Shown: one piece after another, positions 1 through 13,200 of the stretch
How the letters are laid out: the number at the start of each line of letters is the position of its first letter
How positions within the stretch are numbered: the stretch's first letter is position 1
NCBI GenBank assembly: GCA_013398175.1
Contig: VZRZ01006498.1
Span: forward strand, 757,081-821,080
Source of the DNA: Climacteris rufus
Lineage: Eukaryota; Chordata; Aves; Passeriformes; Climacteridae
Reading direction: 5' to 3'
DNA length: 64,000 nucleotides
The notes under the pieces: model-generated
The model's input: only the letters and a program-made list of their open reading frames with translations
Databases searched by the model: none
What the model was told of the DNA's origin: nothing
Made by a program: the position numbers and the translations under genes

Positions 1-3000
1 TACCAGGAAGGCAGTTACCAGGTTTCTCAAATCTGCATCACACAAAAATTACAAAGTACAGATGTTATACTAATAAAGACTTTTAGGGCTCTTTCAGGCC
101 CTTTCCTCAATTGGATGGTTTCCTTCCTTTAAGCAAGACAAATAGAGTTCTGCTAAATCCCTCTGAGCATTTATTTTAGGTATGGATATTTCATTTTGAA
201 AAAATGAAAAAAAAATCTATTAACATGGCCTACTGCAGAAATGCAATGCAAAAGCACAGGTGTTGAATCACATGAGAAGCATCTGCTGGACCAGCTGTTG
301 CCACCATTGCAGTGCAAGCTGGTGCCCAGGAGTATTTTCTCCTGCAGTTTTGTTTGTTCATTTGGGAAGAATGATAGGTGATGGACTGCCAAGCTGAGAT
401 GTGATTATTGTATTAAAGAGAGATTTGGTTGACCTCAGGTGTACCATCTTGTTAGTGGCTCCCACAATTGGTCTGCTGCCAAGACATATTTGCTAGAGAG
501 TGGACAGATTTATTGAGTGAGACAAGAGGGAAAATAATGTGTCTTTGTTGTAATGGAGAATCTGCATGAGCTGTTAACCAAGATAGTATAGCAGAGATGG
601 CTAAATAGTTGTGATAGCCAAAACTCAATAACAATGACTAACCTTTGTGTTAATGCTAGTTCACTGAGTGAAGAAAAGCACCTAAGCAGTACTTTGCTTT
701 GACTAAGGAGGCTGAAATGAAAAAAAAAAAATCTGATTTCTCTGAAATATTAGACATCTGCAGCTGCATTGAAATGCAGTTACATAGGTGTCTGGCTAGC
801 ACTTCAGGAAATCAGGCACTTGGTGTTTTATTTCTATTCCTAGGAAGCTGTGGTAAAAAGGCATGACTGAGACACTTGGGTTACATGAGAAGTGTCCAAG
901 AGTGTCAGGTTCCTCACAGCGTGATTCAGTGAGTTATCACAAAAGTGATATTAAGTGATTATACAGGAAATAGGGCACAGACTAATAGCTGGACAGAACT
1001 TTTTGTAAAATTTTACATTGCAATGTCTTATCTGTAGGTATATTCTGTAGCTTTGAGAAATCCAGTATATTGCAGAATATATACCTCAAAACAGTATCCC
1101 AATGCTGAAAAGAAATTCTAAAGTAGGGTAAGAATTTGTTCTCCTCGTGATCTTTCAGGATCGGAGTTTCATGTTTAAACTCCACTTACAAATCACCTTT
1201 TCTCAGTTTCTACTAAGAAGTCAGATTTACAGGTGTAATGATAAAACAATCTCCACGGGTTTATGTTATGTTTCTCATAGGCTGTTGCCACTGAGTCCTG
1301 TATTTCTTAGATTGAATTTTTCATTAGTATCAATAACTTCATCAATAGCATGAGGACTATGGCTTATGTTGTTGTAAAGATGTGTTTTACAAACAGCTAG
1401 TGAGGTCATGAAATTAATTTTACAGCAACTTATTAAAAAAACTGATGAGGCCAATTGTTTAGCTCTTCTCATTAGTGTTGGATATAAACCTTTGCCCCCA
1501 ACAGTGAAAGATAAATGTTCAATTTAAGCAGATACCAAGTTCCCTTTATTAACAGATTTCCAGTATGCATTTGTAATGCTCTGTTTAGTGTTACAGGGGG
1601 TTTTGCACATGCATTCTCCACACTTGGCTGTTAGTAGATTTAATATCTTTAATAAAATGTTCTATAAACACCATTACTAAAAGTCAAGTCTGATAGCTAA
1701 CTGCTAGGGAACTGTTTACACTATCAAGGTCACAGTCTAAACAATTTATAACAGCTGTAAATATTTAATATGAGTTGGTAGGTGAGAATATACTCAAGGA
1801 TGTTCATAGATTTTTTTCAACATTTGCAGTAGAATTACCTTCAGAATTGTTTCTTCTAGGACGAGTCTTCTCATGGACTATACCCAATTCAGCACTGCTT
1901 ACCTATACTTCTGTTGTGCCCAGTGCATGTTGTTTCTTAGTGATGATTACATCAGGTCTATTAAGATCACATAGAAAAAAAGACTTTTTTTCCAATCTGT
2001 CAGTCTACAATCTGCAAGTCACTGTGCATTGTATGCCATGGCATGCAAAAAGCATATTGCAACAACACAAGCTTCCTTCTCCCTTGCATGTGCTGTTTGG
2101 AATGGGAACAAGAACTGGTATCATGCAGGTGTATTTTCACAACTGACAGGAAGACAGGACTCCTAATATATATATTCTAGGAGATAAAATCACAGCTTCC
2201 TAGGAGGTAGCAGGAGTTTTGTCATTGACTTCATCAGAGTTAAAGGTTCCCTTGGGGAAGATATGTTTTGAGGTAATTGGCATGTTTTCACATTGTTAAC
2301 TTTATGCTAATGGTATTTAAAGCATAGCTGTTCTGTTTGGGTAATGATGGTGAAACTAGGAGCTATCCGTGTTTTGTCTTCTGTTTTCTCATACATAATA
2401 GTTAAAAGGGTTACATTGATACTGCAATCAAATATCATTCATGCATACATCAGACTTCCATTCATTGGCATGTCTGACCACGGCATGTCTGACCTTCAGC
2501 CTAACAAATGATCCTTGATTATTATCCATTCACTACACATTCAATGCCTATTGGATGCATCTTTACACTTGTTTGCTATCTTTTTACCTGGTTATTATTA
2601 ACTGCCAGTAATATCCTGCAGTTAAATCATATATGTCATATAAACCACCTTGCAATGTTTTTCAAAATGGATATTGAACTACTGTAATGCAGAGGTTTTT
2701 CCGAGCTAGTCTTGAAGATGCAAACTGTCAATAAAAACCCAAACCTGTCCTTATTTATGTAGTTATTTCTTTAACCTCAGTGGAAAGAATTTTTTACCCT
2801 ACACTAAGAAAGTATTATTTCATCTTTCTGTAGTGGGATGTATTACAAATAAAATGAAATAATATCAATCTAATTTATTGTGAAGGGCTGGGCTAGTAAT
2901 TTGTTCATATACAGTGTCCTTATTGCATTGTTCCAGTATTGAGGAACTAAAATTGGAGTTATGGTGGTAGTCTTATTTTCACTAATTCTGTCCTTCAGAA

Positions 3001-4311
3001 AATTCAATATATCAGCCAGCATTTTTTCTGAAGGTGTTCTGGATTGTATATGTTCTTTGTCAAGCACACTGCTTTAATTTCTTTTCTTCTGAATGACAAT
3101 TAGGATAATGTTCCTTTTAATCTAGTTGGAAGAAGCACTAGACACATCCCCAACAGTTATAATTATTAATCAGTATTTCATTTGTTTATCAGTTTTATAT
3201 TTAGTCCAATACTATTATCTATAAGAAAACCTACCTAATATCTTAGTCTTGATGTACAGGACATGATAATTCAACATCCAGTTTTACTTGCCATTAATGA
3301 CAGTCATACTTACAATAATAAAATCGGTCTGTATCCCACCTGGCTGTGAATGTATGCAGTCATGGATCATTTCTGCTTATCAATGAGTCTAGCTCGTTCT
3401 TGACTATTTTCCTCAGATATTACTAAGCTATTGGGTAGGAACAATTGTTTTCTTGAAGGTTACCAAGAGAAAAAAAAGGAAAAAAAATTATTATCTTATT
3501 CCTCTGTAGAAGGAATCTGAAAAAAACCTTATACACTGAAGGAAAGTTACACTTGTATTTCATATTAAACAAAGGAAATTTCAGATTTTATTTTCCTTTA
3601 TGTGTCAAATACAGTGGGTTTTTTTTCAGGAGAGTCTGAGTCTTTTCAATCTTTGAGTTAAGGCATTGAAATAATTAAATATATATCTGGATTCTTCTCC
3701 CAGTTGTAACTAGAATGCTTCTAGGCATTCATGTTAAACAGGTGCAACAAGAATGTAAAAAGATATCAAAAAATTTATTATTGTTTTGCCTTTATAATGA
3801 CTTTTTTTTTTCGCTAAAACCTTTTCCATGTATTGTATATCAGAATTTTCTAGGCATGTGATAGTATTTCAGGAGAAAGGGTCAAGGTAGGAGAGGCTTG
3901 AGACTTGAGTAATTTTTTTTATTTGTCTTGGTAAAAGCAATTTTTTTTTTTTTACTTTTACATCTAAGATTATACAGCTTAAAACTGGATAAAAATAAGT
4001 AGGCTTTTCAAGAAGGAAATGTTTATCATTTAACATGTTGTAGAATAATTTTGAACATAATCTTTTTCACTTATGGTGTTATATTTTCCATATAATTTTC
4101 TATATAAGCTATATGTTACCACCTTCACTTACCATCTTCAGGACATAACTAAAAACATCTTCCGTCTGCCATTGGCAGCAAAAAATGGATGTGAGGACTT
4201 GCATGTTATTTCCCGTCCTGCTTACCTTTCCCACTCTCCCCCAAATTAGTTTTTTTTTTCAGAATTATTTTAGAAAACATGTCTTGATATAATAGAAAAT
4301 AAATCTTACCA
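1..4311. other. AT-rich sequence without a recognisable gene
   Basis: No coding region, RNA gene or repeat family is recognised here. Open frames are at most 123 codons (1775-2146, top strand) and show no domain, no biased composition typical of a protein and no supported exon structure. A 13-base T run lies at 3941-3953. The stretch is best described as unique intergenic or intronic DNA. Confidence 0.6.
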
Positions 4312-4961
4312 GAGTTCATAGAACAGCTCCAATTAAAAGGGACTGCTGAAGGTCAACCAGTCCTAACCCACTACTCAGAGGAGGCTTGATAAAATTACAT
4401 TGCCCAGGGCTATTTCCAGTTGAGTCTTTGACACTACTAATGATGGTGATTTCATCTTGTCCCAGAATGTGTTCATTGCCTCTTGTATTATCACTATTAT
4501 TTGCATTCAAGAAGAGCCTGGCTCCATCTTCCAATCAACAGCAACAAGGTCTCCCCTGACCATTCTGTTTTGGCTGAACAAACCTATTTCCCCAGCTTCT
4601 CTTCATAGGTCATGTGCTCCAGCCATGACCAGCTTAGTTGCCCTCCAGGTGTCCCACTGTGGCACGTGAATATTTTGAAAAGAGCCCAAAAATGGACATG
4701 ACAGTCCATATGTGCTCTCCTGGCTGCCCAGAAGAAGTGAAGGCTCTTTTCCCTCACCTGTTGGCTCCGTTGTTACTAATGCAGCCAAGGATACTGGTGG
4801 ATTTTGTTGCTGCAAAATCACATTACTAACTCATGTTCAGCTTATTGTTCAACAGGACCTGAAGTTGTTTTCTGCAGAGTTGCTTCCCAGATTATTGACG
4901 CTCAGCCTGTACTAGTGTGTAGGACTATTCCATTACAGGTGCAAGACTTCACACTTTTTTT
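4312..4961 (-). mobile_element. CR1 LINE fragment, 3' part of ORF2 plus tail
   Basis: Read on the bottom strand this is the end of a CR1 non-LTR retrotransposon. Landmarks on the top strand in the expected order are: tcaaccagtcctaaccca near the start, gcccagggctatttccagt, cattgcctcttgtattatcac, agagcctggctccatctt, cccagcttctcttcataggt, and ttgcttcccagattattgac. These match the CR1 region coding the C-terminal part of reverse transcriptase and the 3' end, as I recall the family. The reading frame is broken by stops, so it is an inactive remnant. It ends in a short T run directly before another CR1 piece. Confidence 0.8.
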
Positions 4962-5308
4962 TCACAGAATCATAGAGTAGTTAAGATTGGAAATGTCATT
5001 CTCTACAACTACCTGAAAGGAGGCTGTGGTAAAGTGGGGTCAGTCTGTTCTGCGGTGTCTCAAGTGAAAGGCTGAGAGGAAAATACCTGAATTTGCAAAA
5101 GAGGAGATTCAGATTAGATATTAGAATTTTTATTGTTTTACACTGAAAGGATGTTTAGGCATTGGAATAAGTCGCCCAGGGATGTGGTGGATCACCGTTT
5201 CTGGATGGGGCACTTGGGGATATGGTTTAGGGCTGATTATGTTGGTGCTAGTTTGTCAACTGGTATAGATCATCTTGAAGGTCTCTTCCAACCTTGATGA
5301 TTCTGTGA
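4962..5308 (+). mobile_element. CR1 LINE 3' end, top strand, inside the bottom-strand CR1 cluster
   Basis: After a short bottom-strand CR1 end signature (cacagaatcatagag at 4962), the sequence from about 5001 runs as a top-strand CR1 3' end: ctacctgaaaggaggctgtgg, gattcagattagatattag, gcattggaataagtcgccca, then aaggtctcttccaacctt and gatgattctgtga at the end. In CR1 this is the last 300 bases or so of the element. It is flanked on both sides by CR1 in the opposite orientation, so either it jumped into an older copy or two copies landed side by side. It is heavily diverged. Confidence 0.75.
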
Positions 5309-6024
5309 AAGGACCTCTGGAGGTCAGCTGATCCAACCTCTCTTCTCAAGCTTTGCCAGCTAGAGCTATTTTCTCAGGACTGTGTCCAGATGGCTTTTGA
5401 ATATTTCCAAGAAGAGAGAATTCACAACTTCCTTGCACAACTTGTTCCAGTGTTTGATCACCTTTACAATGAAAAAATGTTTCCTGATGCTCAGAGGAAC
5501 CTCCTTGTTTCAGTGTGTGTCCATTACCTCTGGGTCTGTTACTGAGCAACAGTGAAAAGAACCTGACTCCGTCCTCTTTACACTGTCCTTCAGGTATTTA
5601 TACATAGTGATGAAGTCCCTCTGAGTATTTCATTTCTCCAGGCTGAACAGTCCCAGCTCTCTCACAGCTTCATAAGACAGATGCTCCAGGCTGATCATCC
5701 TTGTGGTCCTTCATTGGACTATCTCCAGCATGTCCACAGCTCTCTTGCACAGAGGATTCCAGAACTTGACACAATACCCCAGATGTGGCGTCACCAGTTC
5801 AGAATAGAAGGTAAGTGTTATCTCCCTCCACTCGCTGGCAATACTTTGTCTAATGCAGCCCAGGACATCATCTGTAAGAGCACATTGCTGTTTCATACTG
5901 AACATGGTGTCCACCAGGACAACCACATCCTATTCTGTCAAGGTCCTTTGCATCTGGGTTGTTGAACTCCATGAAGTTCCTTTCAGTCTGTTCCTCCAGC
6001 CCATGCTGAATAGCTGCCCTTTAT
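5309..6024 (-). mobile_element. CR1 LINE fragment with reverse-transcriptase C-terminus
   Basis: Bottom-strand CR1. The 3' tail begins at the left with aaggacctctggaggtcagc. On the bottom strand, 5926 to 5711 is an open stretch of 71 codons containing HLGYCVKFWNPLCKRA, which corresponds to the conserved HLGYCVQFW motif near the C-terminus of CR1 reverse transcriptase. The frame is interrupted outside this stretch. The element seems to be continued at about 6545-7085 by the same strand of CR1, so the LTR-like block between the two probably inserted into it. Confidence 0.85.
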
Positions 6025-6540
6025 GCAGAGAGGTTTTTTACTTTTTCTACTTTTCTATGTAAGAACTCCTGTAATTTTCCGCAGTAGCTGTTTAGTAACT
6101 TGTAGGCAGTAGAATCCTATACCCTATACATAATAGAACCGCTTATCACCCCAGTATCCCTGGGAAGAGAACATTCCATCGCCTATGACGATTGAAATAC
6201 GAAAGTTATAGGAGGATAGTAATAATCCTATGGAAATTTAACACATACAAGCATCCCATTAACTTCCTTTCTAATTGGGAGATTTTTGACAACTACGCTA
6301 ATTTGCAAAACCTATGATAAATACCAGACAGACTGCTGTGCCATTAGATTCTTTTCAATATCTTTGTCAACTTCTGACTTGCTCAGGGCCTTGTAACGGT
6401 CTGCAGGGGCAAGCCCTCCCCCCGCCTTTGCAGTTTGTTCTCAGATGTGCACCGAAATAAAAGTATTTGCTTTTCCCTTCCCTGTTAACCTGGTTCTAGC
6501 TTCTGTTTTTTAGCCTGCTTTTAGGCAGCACCCTGTCCTG
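6025..6540 (+). repeat. Probable LTR inserted in a CR1 copy
   Basis: This block separates two bottom-strand CR1 pieces and does not look like CR1. It carries a polyadenylation signal AATAAA at 6456-6461, a GC-rich stretch just before it, and a TATA-like gataaata at 6316-6323, the order expected for an LTR read on the top strand. The ends are uncertain: I found no clear target-site duplication and several possible TG starts (for example near 6070). It is probably a solo LTR of an endogenous retrovirus, but family and precise limits are unknown. Confidence 0.5.
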
Positions 6541-7085
6541 CATATTGAAAGTCCTGCAACCCCAAGTTTGGTGACATCTGCCAACTTGTTGAAAGTGCAC
6601 TTCACTGCAGGTAATTAATGAAGACATGAATCTCTGAGAGATACTACTTGCTGCTGGCTGCCAGCTAGACTTTGCGCCACTGATTACAACACTTTAAGCC
6701 AAGAAATCAAGCCACTCCCAGTATTCCAACCTACTTTGTCGTCCAGTTATCCAGTCAGTATCTCATCAATTTGGTGATAAGGAGCCTACAGATAAGACTT
6801 ACTAAGGTTAAGGTCTAAAAAATTCACTACTCTTCACTTGTGCACAAAACCAGTTATCTCATCATATAAAGCTATCAGGTTAGTCAGACATGATTGGTTT
6901 GCGCTAAACCCGTCTTGTCCATTCCTGTCTTCTTGTCCTTAATATGCATAGAAATAACTTCTAAGAGGATTCCCTCTATAACCTTCCTAGAGACTGAAAT
7001 TTGGCCTACTGCAGTTACCTGGAGCCTCCTTTTCCTTCTTACAGGTGAGTGTGGTTTTTGCTTTTAATCCTGTCGTCAGGAACTC
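6541..7085 (-). mobile_element. CR1 LINE fragment, reverse-transcriptase domain region
   Basis: Bottom-strand CR1 further upstream in ORF2 than the piece ending at 6024. Top-strand landmarks include caagtttggtgacatctgcc, the stretch atgattggtttgcgctaaac, tgtccttaatatgcatagaa, ttccctctataacc and cagttacctggagcctcctt. In CR1 these lie within the reverse-transcriptase domain. Many substitutions and stops show it is dead. It is probably part of the same original insertion as 5309-6024, split by the LTR-like block between them. Confidence 0.75.
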
Positions 7086-7431
7086 ATATTTTTGGTCACC
7101 TGCTCCTGCAGTTCCTTTACCTGGTTACTCAGGCCCTGCTACCCCGGCCCCAGGAGAGGCAACAACCCTCTCTCCAGTCCCAGACCTGGACACAGGTGTC
7201 CTCCCTGTCAGAGACCTCCTCTGTTCCTCAGACATTTGCACCAATCAATGGCAATCAACATGCCCTGTGCTGTACTGGTACCATCACTGCACTATCTTCA
7301 GGCATCCCTGTGCAGCCACCAGCAGAGGTGCTCTGAGCCTTTACTCTGTGATTGCTGTTTCTCTGCTATCTGAGTCTTCCTTTGTCCTCAAAGTACATTA
7401 CAGTGTGGTCAGAAATCCAAAAGCTTTGTAA
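7086..7431 (-). repeat. GC-rich stretch, possibly CR1 ORF1 remnant
   Basis: This GC-richer stretch sits at the left edge of the CR1 cluster. On the bottom strand about 20 codons ending near 7080 read as a coiled-coil-like run (QVKELQEQV), resembling the coiled coil of CR1 ORF1. The remaining sequence is not clearly CR1. Several overlapping open frames on the top strand (for example 7045-7431, 128 codons) have no recognisable domain and probably reflect base composition. Assignment is tentative. Confidence 0.35.
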
Positions 7432-7903
7432 AACTCTACACCTTTAACTGAAAACAGAACAGATAGAGCACAAACTTGTCTGTATCTGAGATCTACAGAG
7501 AACAGTCCTATTTAGTGACAGAATTTTTTTCCTGCACTTGAGCAGATGAGGACATTTAATGATCTGTATCTTGATTTATTCCCCTGCTCCCTTTCTCTCA
7601 TAATCCCTACCTACTTGGATTAGAATGCCAGATTTCTTTTCCCCAGAAGGTAAATGAGTAACTGTGGTGAATTTGACATAAAACCAATATTTCCTAAAAA
7701 GTGTTACATTTACTATGTACACATAAATCAACACTTGTAAAAAAAAAAATCAGATGTTTTCAGGAAGTGTTAGAATCATTTTACTTGTACTTTTCTTCTC
7801 GGCACTGTGTACTCTGGCAATTTCCAAAAGTATGACAGCTTAGTCAGAATCAGTTTCATAGCTCTGACACAAGCATCTGCTACATTCACAAAACTTGAAA
7901 AGA

Positions 7904-7931
7904 TGTAAATTTTACTTTGGTAAAATTTACA
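7904..7931. repeat. Perfect inverted repeat, 12-bp arms
   Basis: TGTAAATTTTAC is followed by a 4-base loop (tttg) and its exact reverse complement. No T run or gene neighbour suggests transcription termination, and no flanking target duplication was noticed. Confidence 0.7.
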
Positions 7932-8216
7932 GATAGAAAAGGAGATATACTTATGGAAATCTGATATACATTATTCTTGTAGTGCGAGATTGCATAGGCA
8001 CTACAGTTTTAGGCAAATGTTCACTCCTTTGAGAACATATTCCTTATGTTTAGTTTTTTACTAGTCATGACATATTATGTGCTTAATTTGTTACCATCAA
8101 TTCTGTGAAGCCAGAGAAAAATGTTATTTCATATCAACATTACAGTGATCAATGGCAATCTTCAGACATCAAGGGGATTTTTGAACTGGAATTCCTTGAT
8201 AAAGAAATTGATCAAA

Positions 8217-8255
8217 TGTGGCAAAGTGGCACAAAGTGGCAAAAGTGGCAAAAAT
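8217..8255. repeat. Short tandem array, unit about GTGGCAAA
   Basis: Four successive imperfect copies of GTGGCAAA, 8 to 11 bases apart. A minor minisatellite. Confidence 0.7.
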
Positions 8256-10105
8256 TTGATAAATTAGCAGATGTTTTTTGAAAAGAATATTTCCATTTTT
8301 ATTACTATATACTAAACTTGAACTATTAGACTGATTAGAAATATATGTTATTCTGGTTATACCTGTTGAAATCAATAGGAATTCTATGTGATATTAACTC
8401 ACTTCATTTGCTGTAACCCCACATTTTGGAATGTTTTCTGATTGATCTGTGGATTTAGATACTTGAACAAGCAAAAGAGTTGGAGTTAATACTATTTTAA
8501 AAATTAATATTTCTTAGTATGATGAATGAAGCTTATCTCTGTGACAATAATGTTCATATCTTTTGTATCAAATTGTAGGCATGATTCTTGTCTAATAAAA
8601 GAGATTAATCTTCTCTATTAAGACTAGGTATCTTCATGATTTTAAAATACTTATAATAATTACTAAATAGTTTGGTAATGCTCTAGCCAAAATCAGTTCA
8701 CAGTGATTTAGCGAAAATTTTAAAAGGCTGTACCCAAAGATGACATTCAACTTTCTTTAAGCTACTAAGGAATAGTAATCAATTATGATATGTTGTCCTA
8801 TTTGAAAGAACTAAAAATACTACAAAGGAAGTAAAAATTGTGAAACATAAATTTAATTACATTTAAGAGGAATGTTTTATTTTCAAGAACTTCACTGAAG
8901 AAACTGTACCCAATTGAGAAGGCTCATGCAGAACTTAGGAATTCTCTTCAAACTTTCATTTCTGTCAACTGCAAACATTTACATTAAACTCTGGACTTTC
9001 CCGTTATATTTTTCTTTCTAGAACACTACCATTCAAATGTAGGATCAGTGGACTTGGTCTGTCCCCTATATCTTTGGAAATCCCTCCAGGTTTTAGAGAA
9101 GGGCAATTCAAGCAATATGTAGAAAAAGGAAGTGAGATAATTCATAACAGATTTTCACCTGACAAAAATTCAGGATGAAGATCAATTATCTCATTCTGTA
9201 TTTTGCTCTCCTAACTGCTCCTCTCTTATGAATCTGTGTTCCACTGGAGAACTTTTATAAGTATTCGGAAGTGGTATGCAATATGCAGCTGCCTCAACAA
9301 AGGCATCTATTACAATTTTAAATGCCTTACTGTAATCATCCCTTTTAGAGGGATCTGGCAGATTAACAGATTTTTCATTGGTTCTGTACAATTTTTAGTG
9401 GCAATGTAAAGCAGGTGAGATATCCTTGTATTCCTGAAATTGCTCACTTACATCCCACTCAAAAGGCTTTCTAATTTTTCTGGGAATGTTTTAAGTTGTC
9501 CTAATGGCCAGACCCCTAACCATTTTTTTTTCTTATGTAGCAATCACAGACAGTGTACTGAAATTAAGTTTTTTTTCACATGAGTATGTGTAGTCTGGCC
9601 ATGAAAGCTGAAGAATTATAGCTTGAAATTTTATTTCCAATTATTGATCCTGCATGTATAATTTATAGTACTGCATCATACAAATTATAAAGAAATTTGT
9701 TTTATTGTTGGCATGATTACTCATTATATAGCAGTCTTAACTGGTTTTCTCCTGAATTAAAAAAAAAAAAAAAAAGTGTGCATATATAAACACATGCACT
9801 TTTTAAAAAACCTTTGTATAAAGGATGCAAAAATTCTTGATTTACAGTTAGTTATCTAAGCTTTCATATCCACATTAGCTGATACGAAAACTAGTCTGCT
9901 GCAGAGTGATATAGTGAGACTCAATTAATTAATGCTAATACAAAGGGCTGTTTTGCCTAGAAGAAAATTATTAATTCATCTGGTTTTAATTTCCAGAGAA
10001 GACCATCAGTTTATAGGAAGGAGTCCAGACTTTAGTCAAAACTGCTAATCTGTAGCTTGGAAATCTATTAAATGACAGAACAGCCTTGAAAGTGTTTGCG
10101 AATTG

Positions 10106-10248
10106 TTCAGACTGCTGTGCTGCCACTCAGAAAGATCCTGACAGACTGGAGAAATGGGCAGAGCAAAAAATTCTGAAATTCAAGACAAATGCAGAACCTA
10201 TGCACCAGTACAAGCCGGAGGCTGGCCTATTGGAAAGCAGGTCTGTGC
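10106..10248 (+). mobile_element. Small CR1 ORF2 scrap
   Basis: Top-strand match to the CR1 segment just before the reverse-transcriptase C-terminus. Visible landmarks are ctgacagactggagaaatgg, then gcaccagtacaagccggagg and ctggcctattggaaagcag. In intact CR1 the same words occur in the same order with similar spacing. Only about 140 bases survive; neither the 3' tail nor the upstream RT core is present. Confidence 0.65.
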
Positions 10249-13200
10249 CCCATTGAGTCACAAGTCTTCAGTTATGCCTCAAGGACTCTTTTCTTCACAG
10301 GAATATAGCTTCGACAAAAGCAGGTAAAGATGCAAGCAATTTCTCTTCCTCCACACCCACTGTTAACAAAGAAACTCAACACATGGAAAACCACATATTT
10401 GGCCTGAAGAAAACTGACTTTATTGACAAACTAAGCAAGCTACTTGTTTCAGCAGTGTTAAAGTCATTAATACTATTCCTTTAGAAGAAACAAGCTTGCT
10501 ACTGCAGAGCAACATAACTCTTCTAATAGAAGTTTCTGAGATGATCGCAATTGCTGAGCAGACAACAACATTTTATTTTGCAGATTTATGAGAAGCAAAC
10601 ATGTATGACCTGAATATTATTGGTAAATAGTGAGGCAGAGAAGAACATATTCCTTAAAAGAATTATTTCAAATAGATGCATCTCAGAGTATTTATCTGAG
10701 CTATTTAAAACTGACTAAAACAGACAAAAATCTGCACTGGTAGCATGAAATGTTAGGTGGTTTAACCAGGGATATTTCTGTTGGTAAACAGAATTTTGAG
10801 TATTTCTGTGAACACACTTTGGTTTTTGAATAGAGCTTTATTTATTCCATAATAATAATAATTTAGACTAAATGTCGTTCCTTTCATTCTGTTAAATGAC
10901 ATAAGAAATATAGATCATGACATTACCACAGGTATTGCATAATTGTGGATATTTTTGGCAAAAAACGACTACATTTTTAAAATAATAGATGACCTCCAGT
11001 GAAGCAGTGAATAGTCAATATCTATTATGCACATCATAATGACTATGTGAGTTTTCAGAGTTCCACTGACCAGAGTAAATTATCTTGACATTTCATGTTA
11101 TTTATCTACTGCTCTACTGCTTTTGTTTAGTTAGAGAAAAAATTGCCTCCTCTCATTCTAACAAATAGCATTTCATGACAATAATACCTTAACCTGTATG
11201 TAAAATGATCAGGAGACCATGATCTACTGGAGTTACCATTGCTATCTTCGTTAGTGTTGAACAGTGCTGTGCTGTAGTCTGCTAGACACCACAAAGAGGA
11301 CCAGTCCTCCAACAACCAATATTTTAGATCTCGGAAGACCTAGCACTGAAAACATTCAAATAATATCACTGGAAAAATGTCTGAATAAATTAACAGTGTA
11401 ATCTCAAATTATGCTGTAATCTGATGCTTTTAAAGCAAATGCAGGTATGTGCCAAGAAGAAAAATTTGAAACCCATAGAAATTCCTCAGTAATGTCCCAT
11501 GCCTTTCTCGAAGTTCTGTGGTTTAAGATGCTGAGGGCAAGTCTATTAAAAAAAAAATCAAAATATTATATAAGAATAATTTTTAAAATCTCAGCCAAGC
11601 AGTTATTTAACTTTTCTTATAAAATTACAGCAGTGTTTGGGGGTGATAATAATTATAAAGAACAACCTTTTACTTTGAATTTGTTTGTTTTGGTTTTTTT
11701 TTTTTTTTGTACAAATATACATCTTTCAATATAGATGCACAAAAGCAAAAAAATACATGTGAACTGAAATCTTTGGAGAATTCTAATGAATTGTCTAACA
11801 AATTATAAGTATTATTCAAGTAAAAAGTGTAATAGAACTTAAACTAAAAATGTAATGAAAAAATTATGCATTAAACTGTGAGGTACTTAGCAGGAAAAGA
11901 TTAGAGAGTTTGTATTTTTAAAAAAAATTTAAAAACCAACATAAACCTTTCAACCAAATATGTTCTATAATGAAGATGGCAAACAGGACATTTACTGTCT
12001 CAGAAGTAGAATACAGTATAAATCAGGGAAGGAGTGAGTAACCCACTGCTTAAATTCTATGTCAAATGCTGTGTAAACCATAGTTCAAAGTGCTTCATGT
12101 AAGAAATAGAAAGTGGACAGTAGCTTAAGCATTATCCAGTGTCAAGAGTGTAAGAAAAACTGATACTGGGGTAGTGCAGAGTTCATAATTACTTGATGTG
12201 TTCAAGGATTCATCCTGCTTTTCCTGAGTACATGAGGCTTCATCAAGAAAATTAGGATGCTTTTAAAAAAATGAAAGGGATGAGAAATAAGGGAAGCGAG
12301 TTGATAATCTTGTTTTTAAAAGATTTCTTCATTTGTCTCTCTGATGTGATTGATTGTAGGTAGAAAGTCACAGAGCATATGATTTGAGCACAAATTAATG
12401 GGTAAGATGTCTTCAATAATCACTTTCAATGTCTGGGATATCATCACTGTAAAAAATTGGCTTTGATGTCTCATCAGTGTTTTTGTGTAAGTTATTATTT
12501 TTAAATATTTTCTTTGGTTTGGAGTGATTAATTTTGGAAAGATTATATGTCACTGTAGTGTATTTAATACAAAATTATCAAGGCTTGTAGTATGCTATAT
12601 TGCCTAGATAATTTGATGGTAACAATAATCCCACTTAAAGCAAGAGATTGAATGAAATAATCTCCTGATTTCCTTCCAACTAGCATTTGTAGAATTACTT
12701 TAAATTTAAAGTGAAACTAGAAATTTGTGGAAGTGGTGGTTTATTTCCTGAAAAAAACAGTATTGAATATTTCTGCATGTAAAACCCTCTAAGTTTACAA
12801 ATAGCTGTGAGGATACAGATTGTTGTAGACATACAACAATCAATCAATATTCAAATTTACTTTGAATATTGTAAGTAGTAGCACATTTGCTCAGTTGAGG
12901 CCTCTGAATAATTTTAAACATTATAATGTCAAAAAAGGAGGTGACAAAGTAGATTAAAAAGTATAAAAGAAGTTTTCGTCAAAAAAATTAATTTAGTATT
13001 GCATGATGTGTAGCACTCAGAGGTCAGAACTGCAGGGTGTGTTCATAAAGTGATAAAGAAAAGGAAATAAGGTAGATAGAAAGGCAGAGGTAGAAGAATA
13101 AACATGATAAGTGCAAAAAGAAAATGTAGACCTCAATAACATATTTTGGTTTTATTACTATAGCTGTAATTTTTAACTTGTTTAAAATAAATATATTTTA

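Larger units (their letters stand above)
7432..10105. other. AT-rich sequence without a recognisable gene
   Basis: No gene recognised. The stretch holds a perfect hairpin (7904-7931), a short tandem array of GTGGCAAA units (8217-8255) and a 17-base A run (9759-9775). Open frames are 66-68 codons and featureless. Confidence 0.6.

Noticed and set aside
12640..12690. CR1-3'-end-like phrase
   Set aside because: Only about 20 bases resemble CR1 and the terminal ATTCTRTG repeat is missing.
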